From positions 3,162,001 through 3,226,000 of the forward strand of contig NZ_CP172056.1 of assembly GCF_049860565.1 (NCBI RefSeq): a stretch of 64,000 nucleotides of DNA, read 5' to 3'. Every line of letters starts with the position of its first letter. Position 1 is the first letter of the stretch. The stretch comes from Desulfitobacterium_A nosdiversum. GTDB taxonomy: Bacteria; Bacillota; Desulfitobacteriia; Desulfitobacteriales; Desulfitobacteriaceae. A model generated the notes under the pieces. That model was not told where the DNA came from and ran no database searches. It saw only the letters and a program-made list of their open reading frames with translations. The position numbers were made by a program, and so were the translations under genes. This document shows positions 18,560-26,598 of the stretch, piece after piece.

Positions 18560-19270
18560 TTAATCGAGTTTATTTTTTATAGATGATGCAATATCGGATC
18601 TCGTAATTTTATTGCCATCACCAATATTTACACTGTGATCATTGTAAACAATCACAATTATTTTATTAGTAATACCCTGCAATTCCTCTGGAGTCTTACT
18701 TGACACGTCTAAATCCAACTCATCCATATTTCCGAATTCTTTTTCCAATAAGATCAAAATATCCAGTAATCTATTCTCTATCACTGAAAAGACATTCTGA
18801 ATACATTGGGGACCGATCAGTACTTTTGCAGATGTAATCATCATGTATGGATCTTCATTATATGTTGCGATTGCAGGGAAGAAATCTGCGGGAATGACTT
18901 TTCCTAATTGGCCACTGCCATCTGAACTGCTTTCAGATAATTGCTTTAAAGCATCTACACCTTCACGAAACTGCACACTCAGAATCACATTTTTTAAATC
19001 GTCTGGCATTTTTCCTAATGGTAGGGAAACATTAGTCCACTTCATATGTGATGCCATTGAGCCTTTAAAATATGATCCTATGAGATTACCATGTTCAATT
19101 CTATAATCAGGAAGTATAACTTCGCTAGGATATCCTGTGATTTCATAGTTGATCCAATTTAGCAATTCACTATTTCCTAATTCGGAGAGCAAAACTTTTG
19201 CACGCTTCAAAGCGGTCATTGTGTCAACTTTGCTATTTGCTAAGTCCTGTATAATCTTACTCCTTGCCAT
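18560..19270 (-). CDS. AbiTii-domain protein with C-terminal IG.GNKI motif
   Basis: A 236-residue protein. The N-terminus (IIQDLANSKVDTMTALKRAK, then LLNWINYEITGYPS) fits the AbiTii abortive-infection domain. Its last 27 residues (210-236) carry ND.SV.IG.GNKI..S.IA..I.N.LD, and the same pattern occurs in the protein encoded just upstream. ATG behind AAGGAG, overlapping the upstream stop by one nt (TAATG), so the two are translationally coupled. AbiTii proteins are linked to phage exclusion, but their mechanism is unknown. The assignment rests on sequence recognition by eye. Confidence 0.65.
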   Translation of the reverse strand: MARSKIIQDLANSKVDTMTALKRAKVLLSELGNSELLNWINYEITGYPSEVILPDYRIEHGNLIGSYFKGSMASHMKWTNVSLPLGKMPDDLKNVILSVQFREGVDALKQLSESSSDGSGQLGKVIPADFFPAIATYNEDPYMMITSAKVLIGPQCIQNVFSVIENRLLDILILLEKEFGNMDELDLDVSSKTPEELQGITNKIIVIVYNDHSVNIGDGNKITRSDIASSIKNKLD

Positions 19271-19791
19271 TAAAATACTCCTTCTATTAACTCAACAATA
19301 TTTGACCAGAACGTAAAAAGCAGAACAATTCCTGCCACGAGAGAAACCAAAAAACTACAAATAACAGGATGTTTTTCATAGAATGATTTTTTCACATCTG
19401 ATGACGCACTGTCTAAATGATTCTCAATAATTCCAGCAATATTAGAGTTGCTGATTTTGTTTCCGTTACCTATTTTCACACTTTTATCATTAACGGTACC
19501 AATATATACTGTTCCTCTCTGCGTCCTTTTTTCTTCTTCGTATTCCGCAAGCTGCTTATCATATGTCCTTGCAGAATTATTAACAACAACATGATACGGC
19601 TTGTTATCAGCCCACATAGGAATCCTGATATATTCTGATTGACACAACTCCTTAATAAGGCTGCGTAGCTCTTCATCTTCTTTAGAAGATGAATTTTCAA
19701 AGCGTTCACATAACAACTGCGTAGGATTCTCAGCTTTTACAATTTCATCAAGCAACTTTTTTGAGTTCATGGGAAGTTTATTGAATTCCAT
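19270..19791 (-). CDS. Small membrane protein sharing the IG.GNKI motif with its AbiTii-like partner
   Basis: A 173-residue protein I do not recognise as a named family. Residues 1-95 look like a winged-helix-type helical region ending in a charged segment (YDKQLAEYEEEKRTQRG). Residues 101-127 carry ND.SV.IG.GNKI..SNIAG, nearly identical to the tail of the AbiTii-like protein. Residues 143-163 form one hydrophobic membrane helix near the C-terminus. A plausible reading is a membrane-anchored effector that is contacted through the shared motif. GGAGG precedes the ATG. First gene of a two-gene unit. Confidence 0.6.
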   Translation of the reverse strand: MEFNKLPMNSKKLLDEIVKAENPTQLLCERFENSSSKEDEELRSLIKELCQSEYIRIPMWADNKPYHVVVNNSARTYDKQLAEYEEEKRTQRGTVYIGTVNDKSVKIGNGNKISNSNIAGIIENHLDSASSDVKKSFYEKHPVICSFLVSLVAGIVLLFTFWSNIVELIEGVF

Positions 19792-20166
19792 TATCGCCCC
19801 TCCGTTGTGGTATCTTCAGTCTTTTTTGCAGTCATTATTTCGTATCCAGTGACCATACTATATTTAATCGGGATAAATACAAGTATGAATTGCGCATTAT
19901 TGCTAAATTTGAAACCTGCCAACTGCACATTATTAGCCTAATGGGTATATGGATAACTACCAGTTTTTTTCGGATAGAGCGACCCCTAATTTAATTGGCG
20001 TTACAATTTTAAGTCCATATACAAGTCAACCTTTTACTCTTTATTTGTTCCACCCAACCGAACAAAGTCTGGTAGAAAGCGAAAGGAGAAAAAACAACCG
20101 GGTTAAACATAGAACGCTTCGCTTTATCAAACCAAAGTAAAGGTTCCATACCCCTCTCTTTCATGC
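19792..20166. other. Gap between PIN-type gene and the AbiTii operon
   Basis: 375 bp. It holds one copy of a 25-bp repeat (19932-19956) that occurs again upstream of the ApeA-like gene. A 63-codon plus-strand frame (19949-20140) has no ribosome binding site and I do not consider it a gene. Confidence 0.5.
19932..19956. repeat. 25-bp island repeat, copy 1
   Basis: ATTAGCCTAATGGGTATATGG followed by ATAA matches 25632-25656 with one mismatch (T/C at position 11). It lies about 140 bp upstream of the AbiTii operon; the other copy lies about 28 bp upstream of the ApeA-like gene, both in the same orientation. Confidence 0.7.
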
Positions 20167-21279
20167 CTACACTGGCCATCTTCGATCATATACTCGCTTA
20201 ATATATTCAATACTTGGATGACCGATCTCAAAGGCATAGTCCTGCATTGTTTCATCAAATGTTATCAACAGACAATCTTTGATGTCCAAAGCTTGTAGTA
20301 TCATCATATCTAGAACATCATTTTTATCATATTTCGATCCGCGCAAATACCACTTTTCAAATAAACGGCCAATATATTCAGCTTGAGAGGAAGAAAAAAG
20401 ATCCCCTTTCCAGTTGTCAATTATATCTTGCCGGTGTCTTCGGATAAAACCACTTGCCGTTTCTTTCTCAAATTCTCTAATGATTTCTTTGATTCGTCCG
20501 CTTATATGATTCGGATTTTTTTTTAGAATGTTAAAATCAGAATTATTTGCTACCGTTTTCTGGTATTCCGACTGGAATTTTTCACTAGTGAATTCAGTAA
20601 CATTGTAATGTTGTATGAAGAAGTCTATAAATAACGAGAATACAGCACAATACGAATATAAAGCATTATTAAAAGCGTCTTTTAAACTTTTTTCTTCGTC
20701 CTTAATTGCATATCCTTTGCGTAGAACCTTGGCAAATGCCGAGTTGCAATCTTTTAAAGATTTTTCAATGTCATTTGATAATAGCAATCCAAATACTTCT
20801 GACTTTCTTTTGTCCCGTTCCTTTTCTGGTAATGCCCTAAATTCCGCATTTATTTTTTCTTCACGCTCTAAGTAAAAATTAATATAGACCTTAAGAAGCA
20901 ATAATAAAAAGGTGGCAGCAAATGCTGATTCAGTTTTGATTTTAGCTTTTTTATAATAGTCAATTCTAATTTTTAATGTAGCATCAGATAGTCTTAGTAG
21001 TTCGGCTACGTTTTCTATGCCAAACTCACTAATACCGAATGGGATAATGTTAATTCTTCTTAATATGACAAAACGCAATACATCTTTCACTATCGCAGGT
21101 TTATCTCTGAAATGCACAAGAAACTCAATTATCGTTACGGTTGAAATGGCAATAATCGAATTGTTGCTGGACAATATGGCATTTAACCGGATCAAATTAA
21201 CCTTTTCATTCACTTGAAGACCTAGTTTTTTGCGACCATAGTAATGATAAAATGCATTCGTATCTAGGATAAAATTCAT
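20167..21279 (-). CDS. Large PIN-domain-like protein
   Basis: A 370-residue protein starting MNFILDTNAFYHYYG, a PIN-type first strand with the acidic residue D6; further candidate acidic positions are in ISTVTIIEFLVHF, DKNDVLDMMILQALD and LITFDETMQDY at the C-terminus. PIN domains are metal-dependent RNases, typically 120-140 residues; here the N- and C-terminal parts are separated by about 200 helical residues, so this is a long, split PIN protein like those seen in defence islands. The ATG at 21279 puts the DTN motif at the usual place; an upstream GTG at 21354 would read through a strong hairpin. Ribosome binding site is weak. Confidence 0.6.
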   Translation of the reverse strand: MNFILDTNAFYHYYGRKKLGLQVNEKVNLIRLNAILSSNNSIIAISTVTIIEFLVHFRDKPAIVKDVLRFVILRRINIIPFGISEFGIENVAELLRLSDATLKIRIDYYKKAKIKTESAFAATFLLLLLKVYINFYLEREEKINAEFRALPEKERDKRKSEVFGLLLSNDIEKSLKDCNSAFAKVLRKGYAIKDEEKSLKDAFNNALYSYCAVFSLFIDFFIQHYNVTEFTSEKFQSEYQKTVANNSDFNILKKNPNHISGRIKEIIREFEKETASGFIRRHRQDIIDNWKGDLFSSSQAEYIGRLFEKWYLRGSKYDKNDVLDMMILQALDIKDCLLITFDETMQDYAFEIGHPSIEYIKRVYDRRWPV

Positions 21280-21297
21280 AATAAACACCAACTTATG

Positions 21298-21333
21298 ACC
21301 GTCCCAAAGGGTGGTTACCTCCTTTGGGACGGT
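21298..21333 (-). promoter_or_regulatory. 13-bp hairpin enclosing a Shine-Dalgarno sequence upstream of the PIN gene
   Basis: ACCGTCCCAAAGG at 21298-21310 pairs perfectly with CCTTTGGGACGGT at 21321-21333. On the minus strand it reads CCCAAAGGAGGTAACCACC, so a perfect AAAGGAGG lies in stem and loop. No U-tract follows in either direction, so it is not a normal terminator. The structure starts 18 nt before the ATG and could control translation of the PIN protein. Confidence 0.5.
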
Positions 21334-21572
21334 TAAATTCAACGTACTATACACATCGTAACATTTTGCGTCTTTGATACTGTCGTCGTAGTTATTACCA
21401 AGTCAATGTTTGGGCCGCTCGTACAATTTGAATATGCCAATATTCTTATAACTATTACCACATCTATGGAGTAAGAGCTAAACTGTAAGGGAACTTACCA
21501 ACTTTTTTTGTCTTAATATGGATCATAGGAAGTTAAGAGTTAATTTTATCTTTCAGTCTCTAATGGCTTTAC

Positions 21573-22691
21573 CTAAGTGTTATCAATTTCTCTATTTATA
21601 TGTTTTGAAGAATATTGGTTAATAATTTCATTGATCCTAATTAGGACTGCAATTATTTTTTGAATTTCAGAAAGAAATGTGTCTGCAACGTTTTCAAATT
21701 CTTGCGTGACTTCTCGCAAACGATCATCAACATCGTCTTTCGCTTTATCAATATATTGTTCTAAGTATTCGTCGTACGCCTCTGCTGAATATTCTTCCAA
21801 GCATTCATTCCATACACTTTGATAATCAAAATTCACCCAATTATAAAAGCAATCATCTGTACTTGAAATTTCAATAAGCCATGAAATATCGATCGCTTCA
21901 ATTTGTTCTATTGCTGCAAATATATCATCGTTGTAGTCATCATCTTCTTCAAAATAAGTATTTTCAGCTTTTATATCTAAGCCGTGAAATCCATTAAAGT
22001 CTAAAACCAATTCAGTAAGGTCCTCATCTGAAAACAAAGCTTCTCCGCCAATAAATTCATATTTTTGGGTATATGGATTGTGCACAAATATTTTATCTAT
22101 TATCTTTTGATGATGAATTTGAAATTTGGTTAACAAGCTGATGACCAAAAGTCTAAGTACATTAAAATCATCATCAAAATACGGGGTTGAATTTTTTTTA
22201 ATCGTTTCGAAAAAATCACTATAGAGTTTATATATAAAATCTCTATCTTCAATGATAATGCCTGTTTCAATGTTATATCTGCTTTCGTTTGAAAAGTTTG
22301 CTGAACCAATATAGACTTTATTTTCCGTACCAATAATTTTAGCGTGATTTGCAAAATTAAAGTAAGGAATAAAATCTGTGCCAAACGTGTTAGGCTTTAA
22401 CTTTTTTAGATACACTTCAATATTATCTTTAGCACGATTACGCATACTTTGGCCAGCTAGTGAAGAATAATAGCTTTCAAATCGTGATGGTATATTGGTT
22501 ATTATTTGTATTTCTGCCGTTTTACTAGCTTTATGCAATTTTTGAAGAAGCTGATCCTGATTTTCTTTGCCTGAAATATTATATGTAATTATTCTAATTG
22601 TTTTTGCTTTATCAAAGTCATCCAATATTTCTTGATAATTCAAACCACCAGGATTATAAACAAAACGTCCATTACTAAAGCTTAATTCCAT
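21573..22691 (-). CDS. Phospholipase D-like (HKD) protein
   Basis: A 372-residue protein with one PLD motif: H116, K118 and then GSANFS (129-134), in NHAKIIG...VYIGSANFSNES. PLD-superfamily proteins with a single HKD motif work as dimers; they can be nucleases or lipid hydrolases, and many sit in bacterial defence loci. The second half (about 190-372) is acidic and helical and not recognised. The ATG at 22691 was chosen because AAGGAG precedes it; an in-frame ATG 15 nt upstream has none. Neighbours on both sides are other defence-like genes, each with its own long gap. Confidence 0.65.
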   Translation of the reverse strand: MELSFSNGRFVYNPGGLNYQEILDDFDKAKTIRIITYNISGKENQDQLLQKLHKASKTAEIQIITNIPSRFESYYSSLAGQSMRNRAKDNIEVYLKKLKPNTFGTDFIPYFNFANHAKIIGTENKVYIGSANFSNESRYNIETGIIIEDRDFIYKLYSDFFETIKKNSTPYFDDDFNVLRLLVISLLTKFQIHHQKIIDKIFVHNPYTQKYEFIGGEALFSDEDLTELVLDFNGFHGLDIKAENTYFEEDDDYNDDIFAAIEQIEAIDISWLIEISSTDDCFYNWVNFDYQSVWNECLEEYSAEAYDEYLEQYIDKAKDDVDDRLREVTQEFENVADTFLSEIQKIIAVLIRINEIINQYSSKHINREIDNT

Positions 22692-23140
22692 ATTTTCTCC
22701 TTCCATTAATTTTTACCAATAAAATAAATATCGCTTATTTGTAAAATTTGAAAATGCAAGTGGGAAACCCTATTTATTTTTAAGTTACTTGTTAAAAGAG
22801 ATTCTCAATTCATCACTAAAGATACTTAAATAGATTTTTAACTACTCCATCAAATAGGAGAATATCTTCGTAATTAAACATTTAATATTTGTGGACAGTC
22901 AGCGAGCAGTTCATATTTTCAAACTATTTTAGACGTTTGTTTAGCTTGTCATCGCTTTTTAAGTAAATTTCTTTTAGTTTTTTCCTCAACACGCCTTCCT
23001 GACCGAACGATATTGCAAAATGATCCAGAATCGTGAATATTATCTGGCATAACGACATGTATCTCGTCGTTAGAGATTATTACCTTATCATTGTTGCGCA
23101 ATTGTGGCCCTAAGTAAGTTACTACCGTTATCTGGACTTT
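22692..23140. other. Gap holding an in-frame extension of the AbiGi-like gene
   Basis: 449 bp between the PLD-like and AbiGi-like genes. The right part (22949-23140) is an open frame in phase with the AbiGi-like gene after its TAG stop; the left part (22692-22948) is AT-rich and holds nothing I can support. Confidence 0.5.
22949..23140 (-). other. 63-codon open extension after the TAG stop of the AbiGi-like gene
   Basis: After the TAG at 23143-23141 the same frame stays open for 63 codons to a TGA (22951-22949). It reads KVQITVVTYLG, then DKVIISNDEIHVVMPD, and ends RRVEEKTKRNLLKKR, which looks protein-like. It may be a separate small ORF (TTG or ATG starts within), the remains of a longer protein broken by a nonsense mutation, or readthrough. 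TAG is used as an ordinary stop elsewhere in the window. Confidence 0.4.
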
Positions 23141-23821
23141 CTACTCAATTTTAACCTTTTCCCAAAGTTGTATAGAAAGCTGATATACTATTTCTTCATA
23201 ATCCCAATACGGATTAATAATTGGGATGCTGCCGTACTGTTTTGGAACTTTCAATTCTGTATCAGGCGCAATGATAGCAAAAACGTTTTCTGGTTTAATT
23301 GCAAACTTATTAAATACTCGCCATTCTCTTTCCCAGGAAAAGTCATGTTTTTCTTTAAACGTATTAACTAATCTACCAAACTGATTGAAACCATCAGTAA
23401 AGTTTCCACTCTTAGATACATGGAATAATTTCCATAGATATTCTTCTATCGAACCTTTATGGTCACCGTTTGTGTAGAAACAGGGATTACCCCCTTTTTC
23501 TATAACCTTTGATTTTAAAAAAACTAGCCCGTAAGGTTTTAGTTCAATTCGACGGCCATCAATTTCTAACAAGTGGCAGATTTTATCTAGTGGTGTTTCA
23601 GTAAAACAGACAGTTCGAAATTTCTTCTGAAAATTCTCATCCACCTTATCAAGCGCAGGGCTAAATAAACAGTGATGGTTATATGCGTACACATAGCCAT
23701 CTTCTAAAATAGATTGCAGATTTTCTTTGGCTGACATTCCATCATCAGTATCTCTTGTAAGGTGCACCAAAAATTTTGAAATATCATCTCTTATTGACAA
23801 TACCTCTTTAATATCCATCAT
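23141..23821 (-). CDS. AbiGi-like abortive-infection protein
   Basis: A 226-residue protein whose pattern ISKFLVHLTRDTDDG, ENLQSILEDG, VCFTETPLDKICHLL, YGLVFLKSKVIEKGG and FSWEREWRVF fits the AbiGi family (putative abortive phage resistance, annotated as the antitoxin partner of AbiGii). No AbiGii toxin is adjacent; the upstream ApeA-like and downstream PLD-like genes are separated by hundreds of bp. The frame continues past the TAG stop for 63 more codons. Start ATG at 23821, behind GGAATGGG. Function inferred only. Confidence 0.6.
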   Translation of the reverse strand: MMDIKEVLSIRDDISKFLVHLTRDTDDGMSAKENLQSILEDGYVYAYNHHCLFSPALDKVDENFQKKFRTVCFTETPLDKICHLLEIDGRRIELKPYGLVFLKSKVIEKGGNPCFYTNGDHKGSIEEYLWKLFHVSKSGNFTDGFNQFGRLVNTFKEKHDFSWEREWRVFNKFAIKPENVFAIIAPDTELKVPKQYGSIPIINPYWDYEEIVYQLSIQLWEKVKIE

Positions 23822-23913
23822 TATCCCATTCCAATATCAAAGTTTTTGAGAGTTTAGAATAAAGTTAATTATCTCATTACCTTATTGCGAAGTAACGGGA
23901 AATATGTCATGGA

Positions 23914-23941
23914 TAAAACTCTTATCGTTTCCGATAAGAGT
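23914..23941 (-). terminator. GAAA-tetraloop terminator downstream of the ApeA-like gene
   Basis: ACTCTTATCG (23918-23927) pairs with CGATAAGAGT (23932-23941). On the minus strand the loop is GAAA and the stem is followed by TTTATCC, a fair intrinsic terminator 157 nt after the ApeA-like stop. Confidence 0.6.
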
Positions 23942-24098
23942 CAAAATTGCAAGCCCTGACACAGTACATAAGGATTTTTATATTCCGAACCCATCCCATT
24001 AAACTTCTCACAAAATATATTTTTCCAAATATGGATAATGAGCACTTAAATTTAAACTTTTTCTACAAGTCTTAAAACTCCTAAAGATAAATTACATA

Positions 24099-25604
24099 TT
24101 AAATTTGATCTGGTAATTCTCCTTCTTGTCGTAAACACTTAGTTTGAAAATGAAGTTCTGAATCCCATATAATGATTTTTCTGATTTCTTCTTTTGACAT
24201 TCCCATGTGAGAATATAATATCATTATAATTAGTGACTTAAGAATATTTATTGTATCGTATATTTGATTGAATCCTAATACGTTATCCCGATTTGCTTTG
24301 TAATGGGAATAATAATTTCGAGTTGATACGATCTTTTTATAATAATCGGCAATAACAGTGCCAGGCTCTTTGCTTTCATTTACCGATCCACTTATCCTAT
24401 CAATTCTTTCAATTTTCTCTGCATTCATAGCAATGACGTTAAAAAACATGTCATCTAACTTTTTTAATCTTTCTGCCAGACTAATTCTTTCTAAAAATCC
24501 AGATGCAATCCACGAAGCAACATCATTAGCGTGCTTTGAATTATATTTCCAATTAGCTTTGTCAAAAATCGGTTGAAATAATGCTTTTCCTTCATCGGTA
24601 AATATCATCTCTTTTATGTCTTTTTCTATATCACTCGCTATCTGTTCTTCGTCAGTAACTCTTAGATGATACCCCTCCAGTATTCTAACATATTGAACCA
24701 ATATATCTTCAACAAAAATTTCTTTCTTCGTATTTCCCATAAAATACATTCTACGGACTAATTCAAATTTATCATCATTGTAAAATATATACCAGTTTTT
24801 AAAATAAGACTGAATATCTTCTTGAACTTTTTGCAACTTAGTTCTAGGCTTATCTAATATACCTCGGGTTCTTAAATTGTACGAAAAATCTTCATTAATA
24901 TATAACCAACTCTTTAAATCCTGTCCCTGTATATCAAGCCGTATATCAAGTGCATCCGTCACATATCCAATCATTAAAGCGAAAAATTGCATCAGTGCTC
25001 TTATATCACTGTGTACCTGGTTGATATTTGCAGGTTCCTCATAAGATATACGTATTCTGGGTTGATTATTAATTATAAATGTAGTTCTGCTATCAGCACT
25101 CGGGTCAAATAAAGAACTCTTCGATTCAAAATATATTTCAACATAAGGATCTCCATCTTTCAAAACCATACTTGGCAATTTTGTTTCTACTGCTATTAAT
25201 TTCCCATCTTCTGTTGCTCCCCAATCTATAGTTTTTAAAGCAATCCAATCAATTAATTCAGGAATCACTAAAGAAACTGTTTTAATATCATCAATTTCCA
25301 ACCCTGATTTGTATTCGCAATTTTGCTGTAAAACATAAAATACCCTATAGCTTGCTACGTTCTCCAATGTTCTATGTTTACCATAATTGCCTGAGCCAGA
25401 AGTAAACACCTTATATCTGTGATCATTATCACTACCAACGAAAGCACAGGGAAATACTTCGCTGTAATCACGTCGATAAAACTCAATATGATTTCCATCA
25501 ATAATTAACTCAGCTACAGCCGGTTTATCACCATTTTCTTTTTCCCATAAACCAATATGTCGTTCCATTTTGATAGTCTCCATTTCAATTTTACCTTTTG
25601 TCAT
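24099..25604 (-). CDS. ApeA-like HEPN RNase, phage defence candidate
   Basis: A 501-residue protein: an N-terminal beta-rich domain (about 1-200) resembling the ApeA N-terminal domain, a middle part, and a C-terminal HEPN-like helical domain with RNYYSHY (R429, H434), the RNxxxH catalytic motif of HEPN RNases. ApeA-type proteins act as single-gene abortive-infection systems, where the HEPN domain cuts RNA. It is transcribed alone on the minus strand, with a 25-bp island repeat about 28 bp upstream of the start and a terminator downstream. The ATG at 25604 follows GAGTGG. Confidence 0.6.
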   Translation of the reverse strand: MTKGKIEMETIKMERHIGLWEKENGDKPAVAELIIDGNHIEFYRRDYSEVFPCAFVGSDNDHRYKVFTSGSGNYGKHRTLENVASYRVFYVLQQNCEYKSGLEIDDIKTVSLVIPELIDWIALKTIDWGATEDGKLIAVETKLPSMVLKDGDPYVEIYFESKSSLFDPSADSRTTFIINNQPRIRISYEEPANINQVHSDIRALMQFFALMIGYVTDALDIRLDIQGQDLKSWLYINEDFSYNLRTRGILDKPRTKLQKVQEDIQSYFKNWYIFYNDDKFELVRRMYFMGNTKKEIFVEDILVQYVRILEGYHLRVTDEEQIASDIEKDIKEMIFTDEGKALFQPIFDKANWKYNSKHANDVASWIASGFLERISLAERLKKLDDMFFNVIAMNAEKIERIDRISGSVNESKEPGTVIADYYKKIVSTRNYYSHYKANRDNVLGFNQIYDTINILKSLIIMILYSHMGMSKEEIRKIIIWDSELHFQTKCLRQEGELPDQI

Positions 25605-25631
25605 TATGAACCACTCATTCAGCTTCCCGTC

Positions 25632-25656
25632 ATTAGCCTAACGGGTATATGGATAA
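25632..25656. repeat. 25-bp island repeat, copy 2
   Basis: ATTAGCCTAACGGGTATATGG followed by ATAA, one mismatch from 19932-19956. It lies about 28 bp upstream of the ApeA-like start, in the promoter/leader region. Confidence 0.7.
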
Positions 25657-25698
25657 TCAGAAACTTGCACTATTCAATTCAATTTATAGATAAAACGT

Positions 25699-26598
25699 TT
25701 AAACGGGAGGTTTAATTACTTTAAACCAAAAGTCGTTTTTATAATTCCTATTTACAATAAAATGTTCATTTGCTAAAAATCTGGTCTTTCTGTTTATACT
25801 GTCAACACTTTTCCTTTGTACAGAAATATATAAAGGTAAAGGCGTATGCGAAATTATAATGAGTTGCTTTGGTGAAACTGGCAGTGTAACCTCAACTTTC
25901 TCATATCCTAATCCAACTGAACGATAGAAAGGGGGCCTTTTATATGCTTCAGGATCAAACCAAACACAAGGATTATCGGATGTAATAAATCCCACTTCAT
26001 CGTCAGTATTAAGTATTGACATGTACATTTTAGTATAACAGTCAATTTCTGCGTTAATCCTTGGAATCAATTGAGTTTGCATCGGCTCATTATAAAACTT
26101 TTCTATCTGCTCTAATGAATATGATTGATCATCGTTTAATCGCCCTATTGATGCCATTGCTTTTTTCCCTTCGGGTGAAGCATTTTCATATTCCATTTTC
26201 ATCATTCTTCCTAATTCTAGAACCCTACCCCATTGCTCGGATATATGTTCTTTTATTGCGGCCGTCCTATTATGTATCGCAGCAACGAATGCCAGAATAT
26301 AGTATTTTTCTTCTGTAGATAACTCTTTCTTTGCTTGTAACTTATTATCTCTGATTGATGCAAATTTTCCTTCGAGACCACATAAACCCCGTTCAATATC
26401 TAAAAATCTATTTCCTTTTTCGTCATAAATAGTATACATATCTGATTCATAGAAAATATTTTTAGGACTCTTTTTCTTAACTTTTTGGCCATTATAATCA
26501 AACATCCAAACATATTTATCATATCCTTCAGGAATATTAGGATCACACCAGCTTTCCAGATATGATTGAGGTATGTAATGCTGTTTTTTGTTTTTCAA
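25699..26598 (-). CDS. DUF4238-like protein
   Basis: A 299-residue protein that begins with KKQHYIPQSYLESWCDP, the typical N-terminal histidine-containing signature of the DUF4238 family, and contains GFITSDNPCVWF and VTLPVSPKQLIIISH. The function of DUF4238 is unknown, though the family is often found in defence islands and mobile regions. Start is uncertain: the TTG at 26598 has AGGTG 6 nt upstream; the GTG at 26607 is the alternative. It is the outermost gene of the minus-strand defence-like run and the last before the rRNA operon. Confidence 0.65.
   Translation of the reverse strand: MKNKKQHYIPQSYLESWCDPNIPEGYDKYVWMFDYNGQKVKKKSPKNIFYESDMYTIYDEKGNRFLDIERGLCGLEGKFASIRDNKLQAKKELSTEEKYYILAFVAAIHNRTAAIKEHISEQWGRVLELGRMMKMEYENASPEGKKAMASIGRLNDDQSYSLEQIEKFYNEPMQTQLIPRINAEIDCYTKMYMSILNTDDEVGFITSDNPCVWFDPEAYKRPPFYRSVGLGYEKVEVTLPVSPKQLIIISHTPLPLYISVQRKSVDSINRKTRFLANEHFIVNRNYKNDFWFKVIKPPV

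Noticed and set aside
19949..20140. 63-codon plus-strand frame in the island gap
   Set aside because: No ribosome site, opposite strand to all neighbours, no recognisable domain.
23141..23143. Treating the TAG of the AbiGi-like gene as a pyrrolysine codon
   Set aside because: TAG ends other normal genes here (for example the gene ending at 35983), no PYLIS-like evidence can be seen, and a broken gene or separate ORF is simpler.
15616..26598. Reading the island as a prophage or integrative element
   Set aside because: No integrase, transposase, structural phage or conjugation gene, and no att-like direct repeats were found.
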